Source: Scolanthus callimorphus | Lineage: Eukaryota > Cnidaria > Anthozoa > Actiniaria > Edwardsiidae | Assembly (NCBI GenBank): GCA_033964015.1 | Contig: CM066913.1 | Coordinates: 31,199,577 to 31,263,576, forward strand | DNA length: 64,000 nucleotides | Reading direction: 5' to 3' | Shown here: positions 31,001 through 44,854 of the stretch, in pieces | Position numbering within the stretch: the first letter of the stretch is position 1 | How the letters are laid out: each line of letters starts with the position of its first letter | Position numbers and translations under genes: made by a program | The notes under the pieces: model-generated | What the model was told of the DNA's origin: nothing | The model's input: the letters and a program-made list of their open reading frames with translations, nothing else | Databases searched by the model: none

Positions 31001-34000
31001 GACTCAGGTTGTTTAAAGGGTAGTGTCACTCAAGGGGGAATTTAGTTTAGCTTAAATCGACGGAGTAGAAATCCCTAGAGATATAAGCAAAATCATCTAG
31101 GTTTGTTGAATGACCTTTTACTTGCCCGATATAAGGACAATTTGCCGTATTTTTGTATGTTATCGAACGGGTGGAATTTATGATTTCGAAGTGTGGTCTT
31201 TTTCAGATTTCTTATACAGGGCTTCACTACTTGGGAATTTGATAACTAAAGCGTCATTAATCTTGCATAAAAATGCTTTGCTTTTAGAATGAAGAATGAA
31301 GATTTCTGTTAATTTAGTTTTAGTCTTTCTAAGACTAGGTGAAGTATAAGATATAGTTCTGAGTTGTTTTAGATTACTGGTCTATTTTATTAGATTTTGT
31401 TGAAAGAACTGTGACATAGCTTCTTGAACGCTGCCCGTGGGCTAGTTAAATCTTAAGAGACCACACCCTGATTTGCTTCACTGAATGCACGCACATCCCC
31501 ACACATAAAACTCACTTTTTGTTGTCATAGGCAATTTGCGGTGAATTTTATTTGCCGCGGGAGTATTATTGGGTGTGCTCAATAATTTTTCGCCTCTATT
31601 CACACATCGTTACCCGTAACTCCTCGAACCTATCAATGAGGATTGATTTTGTGTATACAGAGTCACGTAACGTAAGAGTAACATTTATGACATCGAATAC
31701 TGCATATCACTTGCGCATGAGCGACTCATCTTAGACGATCGTTGTACTCCAGTCCTCCGGTCATCAAACGCCTTCACTGCTCAAGAGAGCAACAACTACT
31801 GCATCAGCAAGATTCATGAGGTAATAACTCAAAACGCGAATTGCAATTTCCATCTCCCATACCTTGATAGCTTAGCCTTCCGTTCAAAATGCTATACTTA
31901 TAGAGCTTTAATTCTCATAACGGACCAAATTTATAGCGTAAGGGTTTTAAATCTCCCGAGGTCTCGGGTAAAATTACAGTAATTGACTACAATATTACCT
32001 TCCGCTTTCTCGAAACGAGGAAGGAGGACTCTACGTGCAAGGGCAACGAAAGGGGCCTTATATCCGCTTTCCCACTGTGGTTTGGCCCGGTTCGGCTTTA
32101 GTTAGTCTAGTCTTACATGCAGTAGATGTTTGAGATCATTGTTGGGGGCCTATACTAGCTGATCGAACGCTCATCTGAGTGGAAATCGGACAAATTTAAA
32201 ATTAAGACGAGAGTTAAATTGCTAGTTTCATTGAACCTCATTGTCCAGCTGTAAAGATGATTCTAATAAGGTTCCATAAGCAGTAATGGTACTCCGTTTG
32301 TGGGTAGGGAATTTAACTCTAAACACTTATATATTAATCCTGCTGTGTACCTTGTAGTCAGACGGATGCAGGGGTCAGATTTTAGTAACTAGAGCTGACT
32401 GGAAGTTCCTTTCGATTTAGGCGTGATAGAAGAAGCAGAATATAGCTCGCGTGCTAGAGATCGACAAATCGCCAGAGAACCTACTTTTTTGACTGTAAAA
32501 TTCTCGTTCATGGCTCTCCTTGGTACAAACTTTGCTTACTTAAGGGATGACTACTTTACTATAGAACGCGGAACAATATAGGGCAATCCGATCCTCGATT
32601 TACCGGCGCCGAAATTCTTTCTTCAAGACCCTTGATCCGCGCGTAAGACTGTAAAGCCAGCTCTATCAGTTATGGGTTAAATGAGGTTATTGCGGCGAGA
32701 ACCTCCAAATAGAATCCCCCATAAATACCACCGTGGTATTTTCTTGTAAATACTTGAAGAATGAATATACAGTATATATCAGTATATATTTTGGCACGCG
32801 CGCCTGTGTTGACTCACTCAAGCTGGGTTTCTCGTAGCGTTATCACCGAAAGTGATAAGCTGATACTATTCATTCAAGCGTCCTAAAGATCACTAGGATA
32901 AACTTAGACATATATTGCACTCCGGAGGAGGAACTATTATCTGATTGTAAAGTTCCTTGGATATTAGCAAAGAGCGCTGGGATTAGGAGAAGAGGTAATC
33001 TTGAGTTGTTTTTTTTTTTGATAAGTATCGCAGCGTCAAGGATCCAATCTTGCACGCGTTGCTCAGCTTGTCGATCGGAGAGCTTATTGAAAGACGTGCG
33101 CTTCGGATGCACGCGCCTCTCAGATTCGTTTCAGTAGTCATCAAGGTACCGTTTCACCCCTAATTTTCTGAGCAATTAACTCAATGTGCTTCTACTATGT
33201 CTATTAGCACACCTATCGAAATATCCGAGCCTTTGACGCGTCAATTAAATTTGCGGCCGTAGGACGTTTAGAAACCTCTGTGCGTGTTATCGTGCTTTCA
33301 ACAGCGCCCAAATTGGCGTTGAAGTTTTGGTTTATTTGGCTATTATCTCCGCGTGAGAAACATTTTGTAAGTATTATTCCGTACCGGTGTCCCTTGAGAA
33401 AAGTACAATGATAAATGATAGTAGCGAAGCAATGAAGCACGATCTCTGGCTACGCAAATAAATATTGTGTGGTGAACAAAACTTGCGCATTGGCTACGCA
33501 AATAAATGGGGTAAAGAATTCGTGAAGGAGTAGTCGAGCAGCTTGGAGTATCTGCATGCTAGAGCTAAAGTTGTACATTGGCAGTAAACCGAGCTCTTTC
33601 GCTGTATGGTGCAATTATCATAGAAAATCTGGTTGTATTTAACACATCAGGGAATTCATTTGTGGTTTTAAACACTTCATTGACGCTTTATCAAGCGCTT
33701 CGAGTAGTCAATCCACACAACTTTAAACAGCCCCTATAGCGCGTGTCGAATACATGAAACCTTCCCCACCCAGAAACCGGTGCTTGCTATTGGTTTCCTG
33801 TTTTTTATTGTTGTCTTAATCAGGCCAAAATTGGATAAACTCAAGTATGTGTGGAATTTTCAATAATCCAAAGCGGAAACTAGGCTCTCAACAATTCTTC
33901 ATCTGCTAAGCTAGTCATCTTTATAACTGTCATGAAAAGCTGTGGATTGTCTTTGGGATCCTTTGGGTTGTTTAAAATGCCCCTCTGTTGGCCTCCTATT

Positions 34001-34457
34001 TGCGTTTTCGCAAGCTGTTTATTGTCTGTGCGATCTGAGATATCTCCGGGGGTAGCGGTTTAAAGAGAGAAAGTTACACAAACATTTTAGAATGAACAAG
34101 GGTTGCGATTGCTTGACCTCCTGAGAGTGCATTTAATTGCCGGCACGCGCCACCCCCCCGCGGTAACATAATCAAACTTCCGATCTATCGCGCGCGCAAA
34201 ATCTGATGTTATCTCATTTTTAGCGCCATGTTGTCGACAGATTTGTCTTGGAGTGGTTATTTAAATAACACAGCCCCGTGCTGCAGAATAAACATCCATG
34301 AAGTTCTAACGCATTTTGAAAACAAGACTTCAAGAGGGTAATGAGTTTTACACGTGCCCAGATAATCATGGCACACGACATCGTTTTCTTTACCCGCGAA
34401 AATTGTAACATATTGTAAAAGTCTCTTGGCGTAGGTTGTAATTGTGAACAATTAGGG
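28055..34457. other. Long stretch without a recognisable gene
   Basis: Only short frames without flanking splice support were seen. The region is A/T-rich with scattered GCGCGC words (near 29036, 30028, 32800 and 34190) and no strong foldback element. It is likely intergenic between mucolipin and the next gene. Confidence 0.5.
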
Positions 34458-34784
34458 AAGTGGTCAAAACATCTGTACTCGACCAGGACCCGATTTAGGG
34501 GGATGGGGTGGGTGTATGCCGCAACCAACCTTCGTTTAGGGAAAAATGCACATTTTTAACTGCGAATATCTCGTAAAATAATAAAGGAATACAAAAGAAG
34601 GCTCAGCACCGTCTTCTTTATAGCGAGAGCAACACATCCATGCAATAACATCCAACATCCCTTACTTGAGCATGGAGAAAATGGGCATTGAAAAACAGGT
34701 GGGGGGTGGGGTGGTACAACCCGGGTCCTACCACCTCACTTGATAAAATCGGGTTCCACTCGAGTACAAATGTTTTGACCACTT
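34458..34784. mobile_element. MITE (AAGTGGTCAAAACAT ends)
   Basis: AAGTGGTCAAAACATCTGTA on the left is inverted as TACAAATGTTTTGACCACTT on the right, with CCGATTT/AAATCGG inside. The 102-residue minus ORF overlaps the left arm and is not credible. Confidence 0.75.
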
Positions 34785-35111
34785 TTCCCTTGGCCTGTTA
34801 TATAGGTGTGATGTGTGATTTTTAAAAAGAACAATCCAGTAAGGTTTGCCTGACATTTTCGAGCATTTTGTCTTTGTTAGATCTTTTTCGAATCTTTAAT
34901 TATGTTCCAGAACAAATATCAAATTCTGCACTCAGTATTTCCTCCGACTTTGATAAATGTTGGTTTAAGATTCTCGATCCGAAATTATATCTGAAAAAGA
35001 TTTGCTTACAGTTACTGTTTATAATATCGCTGTTGTCAAAAATCTCAGTGATCGTCGACCGATCTTCGTAAAAGACGCCTATCCCGTCTCCGCTTGAATT
35101 AATGGACTACG

Positions 35112-35665
35112 GAAAATTTCTAGGGGGGTTGTATTGCACTGGAAATTCCACGGGAGGGGGTGTGTCTGGAGACAGGAAATTCCAAGGGGAGTGGTAAAAA
35201 GTGACTTTCCAGGGACATTTTATCCCAAAATAGATTTTCAGGGGTACTTTGCCAGAAAAAATGGAAATTCCAGGGGGGGGTCCATTATGAGGTTGGAAAT
35301 TCCACTATCAAGATAGTAGTGTCGCCTTTCTAGATATTAACCGGGCTTCCTGTGGTATCTTGTCTACCTTGTTGCCAGGCTTTTGACCGTGAACACAAGA
35401 GTGGAAAATGCACATAGCATCTTTCCTCGAGTATATTTGAGTTTTGGTTGAGTTTTAAGCTTTCTAAGCCAATGTAAATAGTGAAAAAGTTACTGGGAAT
35501 CTTCGATATTTACTTATAAGGAAGTTGGAGAATGTCGACACTTTTTCAAGGGAACTATCTTGATATGAGGGGAGGGGGTCTGTTTCACGAGTGTCATTGA
35601 TTAAATTCCAGGGGAGGGGTCTTCTTTTTAAGGGAGATCCTCAACCACCCCCCCCCCCCCCCGTG
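35112..35665. repeat. GGAAATTCCA-type dispersed repeat, copy 2, and G/C runs
   Basis: 35132-35230 repeats the ordered words of 16932-17040 (GGAAATTCCACGGGAGGGG, GTGTCTGGAGAC, GTGACTTTCCAGGGAC). Further AATTCCAGGGG units follow near 35265 and 35607, ending in a C run near 35648. Confidence 0.6.
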
Positions 35666-36322
35666 CGGTTTAAAAATGCAATCAGCCAATGTCCGAGCAA
35701 GGCAACTGAAACTTGAATTAATGAATTCTTATTCAGCTTTTCTTGATGACACAATATTAAACACACATATTATGATGCAACCTATAACATATTCCAACAA
35801 TCGATGTCTTTTCTCCATGCTCTGTATCGAAGAAAAATTTTGACTTGTCGCGACGTAACAACAATAGGTAAGTTGAACAATGCCGAATGCAGTACCAACC
35901 AGCCACCTTAAATAGTCTCAATACTGCATGCTCTGCTATCTGAATTGAGGTTCGTCTTTCGGAAATTATGCCTGTTGAGTGGCAATTCTCAAGAGGCAGC
36001 TCTATGCACCTGGAGTCCCTTGTCAACTCTTAGTCATAACTGGTGATATTTTTCTTGCGCTATCGAAACGAACAAACAGCGCCCTGACTTTGTCGTCTGC
36101 TCACGCCCTAACTCCCCCTCTCGTCAAACGTGCAGTAACAAAACCCAATTTTTATGTGCCACTAAGATGGAATTTTGAGAATAAGAGAAAGCAACCACAG
36201 TTTGAGAACTCACAATTGAAGCCTAAACACTTGAAGAGCGTGCCTTCGATGATGTTTTCATGTGCTTTGAGAGTTACGCAGATACCACTTCGAAGAATGT
36301 GTGTAATACGAATGTGTGTAAT

Positions 36323-36366
36323 CAAATTGAATTGAATTGAATTGAATTGAATTGAATTGAATTGAA
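36323..36366. repeat. (TTGAA)n microsatellite
   Basis: About eight consecutive ATTGA pentamers followed by an A run. Confidence 0.95.
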
Positions 36367-36656
36367 AAAAAAACTGGAAAAGGTCGCGAGCGGGACTGAC
36401 CTATTGGGATGCTTTAGCCGACCAACATAGAAATGCTATACTCCATGCAGAGCCCGTAATCAAGTCGTCAGTTAGTTTGGGGTCAGCTTGTTAAATGGTC
36501 ACCTAGTAAACACTAAAATAATTGTTTTCAAAAAGTACAAAAATATTCTCTAAGAAAGAAGTACGGAAAATTTCATGGGATTTCGATGAAGGATTGCCGA
36601 GATATGAGCGAATTTAGATGGCAAATTTAGTATGTTTGAAAAAAGATTGAGGTAAA

Positions 36657-36972
36657 CCAGAAACATATATGTGAGTTAAACGTGTAACACACATACATTG
36701 CTTTAGTGCCAAGCTGCGGAATATTCGCAGAATAAACAATTGAACAGATTTTGAACATAAAGTTGTTGCAAGACTTCAAGATGTTAAATGTTAGCATATT
36801 ATCACTTACCACTGTTGCTCTACTTTTTTTGAGCAAAAAATGAAATATTATGAAGAGAAACCTGCTTGGGTTAGCAGTCGAGAGTTCATTATTGACCATG
36901 GTCAAACTGGCACCGAATAATCCACAGCTTGGTTCACCGTTACATGTTTCAACTAAGTTATATGTTTCTGGG
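36657..36972. mobile_element. MITE related to 13365-14460
   Basis: CCAGAAACATATATGTGAGT on the left and its inverse (ATATGTTTCTGGG) on the right share the terminal sequence of the 1.1-kb element at 13365-14460. The 119-residue minus ORF spans the element and is an artefact. Confidence 0.7.
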
Positions 36973-36986
36973 TAAACCGATTTCAA

Positions 36987-39375
36987 AAGGGTCGGATTTC
37001 CTCATGTAGGCTGTAATTACAATCCGCGAATATCTTTGCAATCCTACATGGAAATGACCTCAAATTTTCACTATATCAAGTTGAAAGCATTCTTTACAAA
37101 TTGAGTTGTTATTTTTATTATTTGATGTATAGTTTTGATGTTTTCGATGACCATGTCCCTTTAAAAGAGCGTGCTTTCGATGATGTTTTCATGTCTAAAG
37201 ACGGATAAATGCACTAATATGGTCCACAGCATTTCTGCAAAAGGTTTGTCTTGCAAAAATGAGATTCTACTACCTATTCTGTTTGCCGTTGGAAGTGAAA
37301 GATTATAATATTTCAACATATTTTGGTGTCCTGTCCCCCTAGACAAAATATATATTGGTAGTGGCCCTGGAGTGTTCGTCGTCCTCTTGTGAGGAACTCA
37401 CTTATACCGCCACGAACCTATTCTTCTACTGAATTCCCGCTGGTCCATGGTGCCTTGAAGAACTTTTTAAATGATTATATGCGCGGTGCGCGCGAATTAT
37501 ATGACCAGCGATCTTATTATTTGTTCAAATGGTTGTGTGTGGATAATATTTAAAGATTTCTGTCTCAAGTTGAAATAAAGTGAATTTATTTGAAAGGACT
37601 GTAAGCATTTTCTTCTTATTCAAATCCACTGAACGTAAGTGATGTCGAGAAACATCTAATTTTTGGTCGCCATTTTTTTTTCGTCTTATAACCAGACTGC
37701 GGAAGAGGCATTCAAAATACCGTACAAACAATTGCGCGCCGATGGTCCGTATTGATCGGTGTGATCCTGACTCAGATTGATGACAGCATTAAATTTGTCC
37801 TTATATACAGTGCCACAGTCTATAAACTTCCGTGGCTATAAAGAATCAATTGTCACAACAGTATGTCAATCCATACATTTCTTAAAAAAAATAGACACAC
37901 ATTTCAACTATGGGCATTCTTACTTATAAACAAACTGGCGTTCTTCACTCCCATGACGTGGTGCTATTTTTGGACGCAAAAGCGTTGTCGCAATTACGCA
38001 AGTGATTATCATTAAATGCTGGCCAAGCTCACAGCTCTATTTGTTTTGGTTCTGGATAAGACGAGTGTGTATTGGAAAGCAAATGCCGGAAAGCCGATTT
38101 GATGTATCGATAAAGTTAACCTTCCTCTCATCATGCATCTTGGGTAAAATTAGGGCAAAAATTAAATTCCTTGGTGGAAATGCATGAAGGCAAGAGTCCC
38201 CACTAGTAAAGGCCTTATCACGGTTTCAGCCTGTTGGGGAGGGGGGGGGGGGGATATGGTACCTTTTAGGGGATAAAATTCGAAACTTGCAATTTTTTTC
38301 TAAAGTACCTGTTGAGGTCCGTTCTAGCAAAGGGCAAGCAAATCACTCTTATTGGTAGCCTGAATTTCAGGAGATATTTTTGACCCTCGTAAAAAATACA
38401 CGAGAGAAATTACGAGAGGGGAAATACGTCTGGGGGGTACCTTTAATTTAGGGGTCAAAATCAACTAAGCGACGCCATTTTTAGGTAACCTTTTAGGGGT
38501 AAAATCGAAGTTCCCGACGAGCACCCCCGCCCAAAAAATATGTGGAAGTCCTTCCCCCGTGGCCGGGGGTTTCATACATGTTTTAGCCGCAATTAGAATT
38601 ACTTTACCACGCTAAGTATTTTGCAGAGTTTAGTGGAATTTTGAACTTCTCCCTAGCCAAGACAGCCAACAAAATGGCGGCGGAAAACGTGGCCAAACCT
38701 TTTGATTCTACAATTGTACGTTGTCATAGCGCCGACTTTCTTATTTCAATTATTCTATCTTTCCTAAAGTTGACTGACCATAAACATAATATAGATAAAT
38801 ATAATTTTCTCTTGGTTGACTGACCATATTTCTATCATAAATGTTTGGCGCCCTTTTGAGCAAGGCTCGGCTGCTTAGTCATTGCCAAAAATAAATATAA
38901 TCCGTCACTCAAGCAAAGAGAAGAACATTTTTGAGATCAAAATTCTGAGAAATTCACATGAGTTGAAAAATGCGCTTATGAGCGATATTGAAATATGGAA
39001 ATATACGAGAGATGGAAATAAGATATTTACAAAGTCTTTTGCAGCACTTTTAGAACAGAAAATTAAAGTTTGAAGCATTCGAATTCAGGTGAATTTATAG
39101 AATACTCTTTTAGCCAATATAATCAGGAAACTCTATAATTTCCCCCACCCTCCCCCCCTTAGTTAAGTATTTTCATTACAATAACAGCTATTTTGGGGAA
39201 TCCCCTGTCACACTTCTGCATTGCCAGTGATTGGCTTTTAGTTATCACATGACCGAAACTTGGATCTTGATTGGCTAAGACAACGGTGTCATTGTTTGAA
39301 TGGCTTCCTTCGTGCTAAAAAAATATTCCGAGGTATCGATTTGCAGACCGCGTGTTCGGCGAAAACATTTTGTGC
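36987..39375. other. Upstream region of the next gene cluster, nothing coding recognised
   Basis: Includes a G run near 38241 and a GGGGTACCTTTTAGGGG-type repeat patch (38240-38560). A CpG- and CCAAT-containing patch at 39225-39375 precedes the candidate first exon and could hold a promoter. No TATA box is obvious. Confidence 0.4.
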
Positions 39376-39402
39376 ATGGAGGCAATTCAAACAAGGAAAT
39401 CG
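39376..39402 (+). CDS. Candidate first coding exon (upstream p53 promoter or separate gene)
   Basis: ATG opens nine codons (MEAIQTRKS) closing at a consensus donor TCG|GTAAGT in phase 0. It reads directly in frame into 40331-40479. The pairing of a perfect donor with a good acceptor and a continuous frame supports a real first exon. It is either a 5' alternative start of the p53-family gene (exon 40331-40479 ends in phase 2, as the 20-base microexon at 49543 requires) or the start of an independent small gene. Confidence 0.45.
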
Positions 39403-40330
39403 GTAAGTTCTAAGCATTTCCTTTCCGAGAGGAAGTACCGATGAATAAGATTCATTTGTTTGTCCAGGTTTCTTGCGTTTCTGTGTTTATAGTTCATTTT
39501 GATGATAATTTTAATCAAAAGTTTTGAAATTACAGTAGTTACGTCTGCAATTTGGACTCGATGGCCGTTCAAATGATCAAATTCAAATGCTTATGAATAG
39601 AAATATACATCTAATCCACGTTGGTTAAAAGATACAAAGATCGTTTCAGATAAATTGCTGTTGATTCGGGCCTTGTAAATATTTTTAACGTCGTGATTTA
39701 TTGTTTATCCTAAGCATCCACAATGTTGTGCTAAAAGTCGTCCTGTAGTCGGTTGATGTCAGAGCTGACTACAGCTGAGCTAGTAAAATGTACAATTCGC
39801 GAATAAGTTAAGCTTAATTCATTACAGAAGCTAATCAAATTTATTATTGTATCCGCAGTGTTAGAACACATAGAGTTTAAAATCGAGTTTTTAGATTGAT
39901 TTTACATGGCGGAACTAAGCCTGCCGATTTCATCAACTTGCTCGATTTTGCGCTTGTGTTTGCGAGCACCTCTGTTTGTAATCTACACCTGTGGCGGGCT
40001 CACCAGTTAGAAGATCCGCTAGATAATAAGATTTCCGTTGCCTTTTTATAACGTTTAAGGGCTTCAAAACTCACAGAGGTACATTATCTGGCTTCTAGTT
40101 CACGATAATATTATTTTGTTTTGGAATTTTAACAGTGTCTCGGATTTCGTGTCGATTGCATGAAATCGAATTGGAAATTGATCGCGCAAAGTACACCTTC
40201 TAAATTCCATCACAAGTGCTAAAGTTCTCCAAATAGGATATCAAAGACCTTTTAGAGAACCTAGACGTACAAATAGCGCATTTAAGGGTTAGAAAAGCGT
40301 GACTGACTTCAGTGACTTTTTCATCTTCAG

Positions 40331-40479
40331 ATTTTGATGACTAGTTGTAGTCGTACAGATAGACGCGTGCCAGCAATGGCCACAACAGAGGAGACCAATT
40401 TGGAACCAACAATCGGTATTCGGGACAATAAACAGTTCAACACTCTTCTAGAAGACGTGCGAGGAACTAGTCGAAGTTG
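40331..40479 (+). CDS. Candidate second exon, unidentified N-terminal region
   Basis: TTTTTCATCTTCAG|ATT opens and AGTTG|GTGAGT closes 149 open bases. The frame contains a second well-placed ATG (40376, GCAATGG) and reads TEETNLEPTIGIRDNKQFNT, then LLEDVRGTSRS. No known domain. It ends in phase 2, compatible with 45392 or with the p53 microexon at 49543. A role as an upstream transactivation segment of the p53 protein is possible, but no F-x3-W-x2-L motif is visible. Confidence 0.5.
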
Positions 40480-43463
40480 GTGAGTAGAAAACTTCCGATA
40501 GGGCATCTATCTAAAAACTTATAGTGTTTTTCAAGTATAAACATTTCAGTCAATGCGCAGCTCTGAAGATAAACTTTCTAGATCAGAAAATTTAATTTGT
40601 AAGTGATCTGTGAAAATCTAATCGAAAACTTCCCGGTTAAGAAGGTGGAAATGGGGTAATTACTTTTGATGGGAATGCTTCAAAGAAAGAGGACACGAGT
40701 GCGGGCTTTCAAAATGTAACATGCATAGTTCAGCAAATTGCTTTGGCGACTTATTATTTTTGTCAGTGCAAACAATCGCGCTGTTTATAAAGCGTTGGAG
40801 TCCAGCGTGAAATTGTTTTCGCAAGACTTCCAGCTTATCCTTTGTGGACTTAAACAAAACACTTGTACCCTCGTGATTTCAAGAGCAAATTCCTAAGCGT
40901 GAACCGCTCGTGCGCCATATAAACAAACATAGAACCACCGCCGGTTGGTTACTTAGCAAACTACTTTTGCGTGCAAGTCAAGAGACAGCCGAAGCTTAAG
41001 GTAATCCCACCTTTAGTCTTGGTCTCTATTCTAGCTTCCTAGACTAATGCAGCGAGCCATCATATAAAGATTAACTCGCGAAATTGAATGAAAGAAGATC
41101 AAAATTTAATGAGCGAATGATTTTGTGGAATTTTCTTATAGCAGGGATGGATTTAACGTTCTAATATTAAGTGGTTTGTCACTCAGGGTTTTGTCTGATA
41201 AATCCACCAGACCGCAAAGACCTAACTAATATCCTTGTAGGTTGATACTACACTTTTGACATGCTGTAATTTTGAAACTTTAGTTGACACTGTCTAATAA
41301 TGAGTCACCTCCCATGTTGTGTGGAGTTCCTCTTCAAAGTAGTTGCCACTTCTTTGCCGACAGTCAAAAAATTACCTCCCCACTGAGAGAGAATATAGTG
41401 CCTTAAGCCAGACGGGGGCACTGAACAATTGGATAAATCCCCTGTGTTCTATCCCATTATATAACTATAAGAGAAATTAGATTTTTTAGTGTGTTGAAAT
41501 TTCGGCTCCTAGGAGGTGCACTATTTTGGTTCCCACCCACTCCCTATCCCACATCGAATGCTTGGATTTGTTTTAAAAAGCCCCTGTGGTCATCTCTGTG
41601 ATCCCCTTCCTGTGATTTGAACAGGTATGTTAATTGTTTTCTTCCATAAAGGGTGATCTACAACTGTAAGAAGCAACTTTGCATACTTGTTTTCTATTGC
41701 TGATAGTCTTGCATGCCAGAAATGAATCTTGGAAATTCCAAAAGAGGGAGACTGTAGGGAGGGTGTAACTCCAAGGAATTTTCCAAAGGCAAACCTTCTG
41801 AAAAATAGTTTAGTTTTGTTACAATGTAAAGAGAAGTAAGACTTTATGGCAATATCTTTTCCCTACTACAGACTTAATTGTCCCAAATATCCACATGCAT
41901 GCAAAAACTGTCTTGCATTTAAACAGTCTTCAGTCTGCCTTCCTATAGTGCTTATTTACTCAGTTTATTGTTATGGTCTTATTGACTATCAGACAAAGGA
42001 AAGGTGAAAGATAAATGATCTTCTTTAGTTGCATCTTGCTGCATCATGTGCAATTTGGTTAACAACCTGAATAAGTATTAAATTGATTCCAACTCCAACG
42101 GCTTTACCAGGAGACTGAAGTTAATGGAATTGGGACATCACATATTTCTCTATATTTTCTGTTCCATTCATTTTTCATAAAATCTTCTGTTTTTCTGTCC
42201 AGTGGTTGGCATTTCTGCTTTTATATACGTTTTTCATCTGCCTTTGTCTTTCCTTTCTAAGATTAAGCACTTACTTTACTCACCTTCTTGTTGCAATTTT
42301 TTATTTAGGATAATTTTTTTAAAATTAATGTCACAGCCCCATGTAGATTCAAACTGCCTCTCCCTCTTCACATTGAGTCCAAATCTTCTGAATTTTAATA
42401 GCATTATGTGGGCCATCAACACCCATCTTTAGAGATGCCATTACTCTCCTGCATTTTGCAGGGACTCTCACATTAAACTTAGCCTCATATTTTGCTTAAT
42501 TTTCTCATTAATGTTCATACAATTACTGTATTTCTCACTCATTTTGATCATAGGCTGTTCTCTGTATTTCTGCTAAAATCTCTTGCGTTTCTGTTCAATC
42601 ACGTTGGTATCTCTGCATCTTATTAGGCCATGACTGGTCTACTCTAGATGTAGTATAAATGTACATTTTCATTATTTAGAAAAAGATGTGAAATTTTAGA
42701 GTAGTAAGAAGCAAGTAATTTTCCTTTTCTGCGGAGTTGATTTTGCTGCAGCAAATAAAAAGACAGGATTTCAAAGACAGGAAGTTCAGTTTGTTAGAGC
42801 AGCCAAGTTAGATAGACCAATTCCTGTATAATATAGATAAGACTGTTAAAGGAAAAGCTCCTCAGATAAGACTCTTGTTTAGCAGTTTTTGTATGTCTAG
42901 TGACACTTAATGATTTATTTTTATTCAACAAAACGACCATTACTGTTGTTTATCTACAACAAAATGATTGTAAGGCATGAAAATAGAGTTGGAACAGAAA
43001 CGTATGGACATGCCAGTGCATGTGCAGTATTCCAAGCACTTTATATTATTATCATGCCAATGAGATTCTTTGTACCCGGCACAGTTATGATTTATCACAT
43101 TCATAGATGCCAACCCAACATGTCAAGAAGTGGGACATTTTGGTGAAACTGCAAATTTAAGGGAATTTTTGCAGGAGTAGTACTGTAAATGTATAAGGAA
43201 AAAACAACAAAATTTTTAGTGGGAGATGAGGTAAAAAAAAATGTGTGAGAGTTGGCATATTCTCTTCCCATTGATAGAAATATTAGCATCATTAATGAAA
43301 AACAATTAAGTTTAATGGAATGAGGAATACACCTGCCAACCAGCCAGTTATAACATCATCATTTATTTTAGTCTTTTTGTTTTCCAATTTTTTCCCCATT
43401 TTTTCTCTGAGATCAACAAAACTTAAATGTATATTTTTGAAATGAAATTTCGATTGGCAAATA

Positions 43464-44270
43464 ATATGATCAAATGCTAGCATTTTGTTAACTGATCACT
43501 TAGCAGTGTTCAGATATTAACCATTTAATAGAATGGGTAAATTTTGCAGAAAAAAATTCATACTCCTAGCACATGGTGTGGAGGTGAGGCAAATTTGCCT
43601 GATTTGCCATATAGAGAATTAATTACCTTTGGAATTTTAAAGTATGGTGGGGGTCATTTTTTTCTCTGAGATCAGCAAAATCAGTGTCAGTATATTTTTA
43701 AATGCAGGGCTGCAAATTTAAAAAAAAGTGCAGTCGAACAAGTTTCAAAATATTCTAGTCCCAATTTCTAAAATGTTAGCTGCAAAAATTGAACTTGCGT
43801 CAGCGAGGTAGACAAGATGTGAGTTGCAAAACTTCGACTGACTGACAAAGTTTAGTCGCAAAAGAGGAAAACTTAGTCGCAAAAGCGACCCCCACGGGCA
43901 CAATTTGCAGCCCTGAAATGACATTTCAATAGTCCTTTTCACAGTTCCTTACTCTATTGTGATTCAAATTGGAATTCTAGCCTGAAGTCGAGACTACCAT
44001 TCATCAAACAATACATTGGTCAATGGTAGATTCGACTTCAGGCTAGAATTCCAATTTGAATCACAATAGAGCGAGGAACTGTGAAAAGGACTATTGGTAA
44101 ATATGATCAAATGCTTGCATTTTGTTCACTGATCATTTAGTAGTGTTCAGAACCATTTAAAATGTGTAAATATTGCAGAAACAAATGGTGTGGGGGTTGG
44201 GCAAATTTGCCTGATTTGCCATATACAGTAAATAGTTAATTTCTCTGCTGGAGTTCAAGTATGGTGGGGG
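43464..44270. repeat. Diverged direct repeat, about 634-bp spacing
   Basis: 43464-43656 and 44098-44270 share ATGATCAAATGCT-GCATTTT, TGATCA-TTAG-AGTGTTCAG, GCAAATTTGCCTGATTTGCC and AGTATGGTGGGGG in the same order. The 43927-44096 MITE lies between them. Confidence 0.7.
43927..44096. mobile_element. Near-perfect foldback element (CAATAGTCC ends)
   Basis: Arms of about 75 bases, from CAATAGTCCTTTTCACAGTT through GAATTCTAGCCTGAAGTCGA, are inverted almost without mismatch. Only about 20 unpaired bases remain in the loop. The high arm identity suggests a young element or recent gene conversion. Confidence 0.9.
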
Positions 44271-44670
44271 TGTGATTCCAAAACAAATCCATCCCAGCCC
44301 CCAATGAAGGGTTGAGATAATTACATAAATTACATAATTAAAAATGCAGCATTTGTATGGTAAATAAGAATGCATTTAACCCCCACACCTCTTGAATTTC
44401 CAAGTCCCTACTGTGGGGAGGGGTGCAGAGTCACACAATCAATTTTTTCAATCAAACATACTGCCATTGTCTTGGAAGTCTTTATTTGGGCAGCAGTTTG
44501 CTTGTATATGAATCATTTTGGTGCAACAAGTGCAAACAACAACAACAAAAACATTTTTGAGTGTCAGCTCCTCATCCCACCCAGCATTTGTAAAATTATT
44601 TTTTTTCAAAAACAATTTTGAAATGTTATGCCTCAAGATGGCTTGAATTTGTTCAGCTCACTTTTATTTA

Positions 44671-44854
44671 AGCATTAGAGCATAACTTTCTATGACTTTA
44701 TTGGCGCAATAGAGCATGCGTGATGATGGGAGAGACATTAGAACGTTGTAAAGAGCTGCAGCCGAGTGATTTTAAAACGTTTCAAGTGTCACTCCCAACA
44801 TCACACATGCTCTATTTGCCGATTTAAAGTCATAAAAAGTTGTGCTCTAATGCT
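44671..44854. mobile_element. MITE (AGCATTAGAGCATAACTTT ends)
   Basis: AGCATTAGAGCATAACTTTC on the left pairs, with a few mismatches, with AGTTGTGCTCTAATGCTT on the right, and ATAGAGCATGCGTGATG pairs with CATCACACATGCTCTAT inside. Confidence 0.85.

Noticed and set aside
35979..36335. 118-residue plus-strand ORF
   Set aside because: It runs into the (TTGAA)n microsatellite; no domain or splice signals.
36627..36986. 119-residue minus-strand ORF
   Set aside because: It spans a foldback element end to end; composition is arbitrary.
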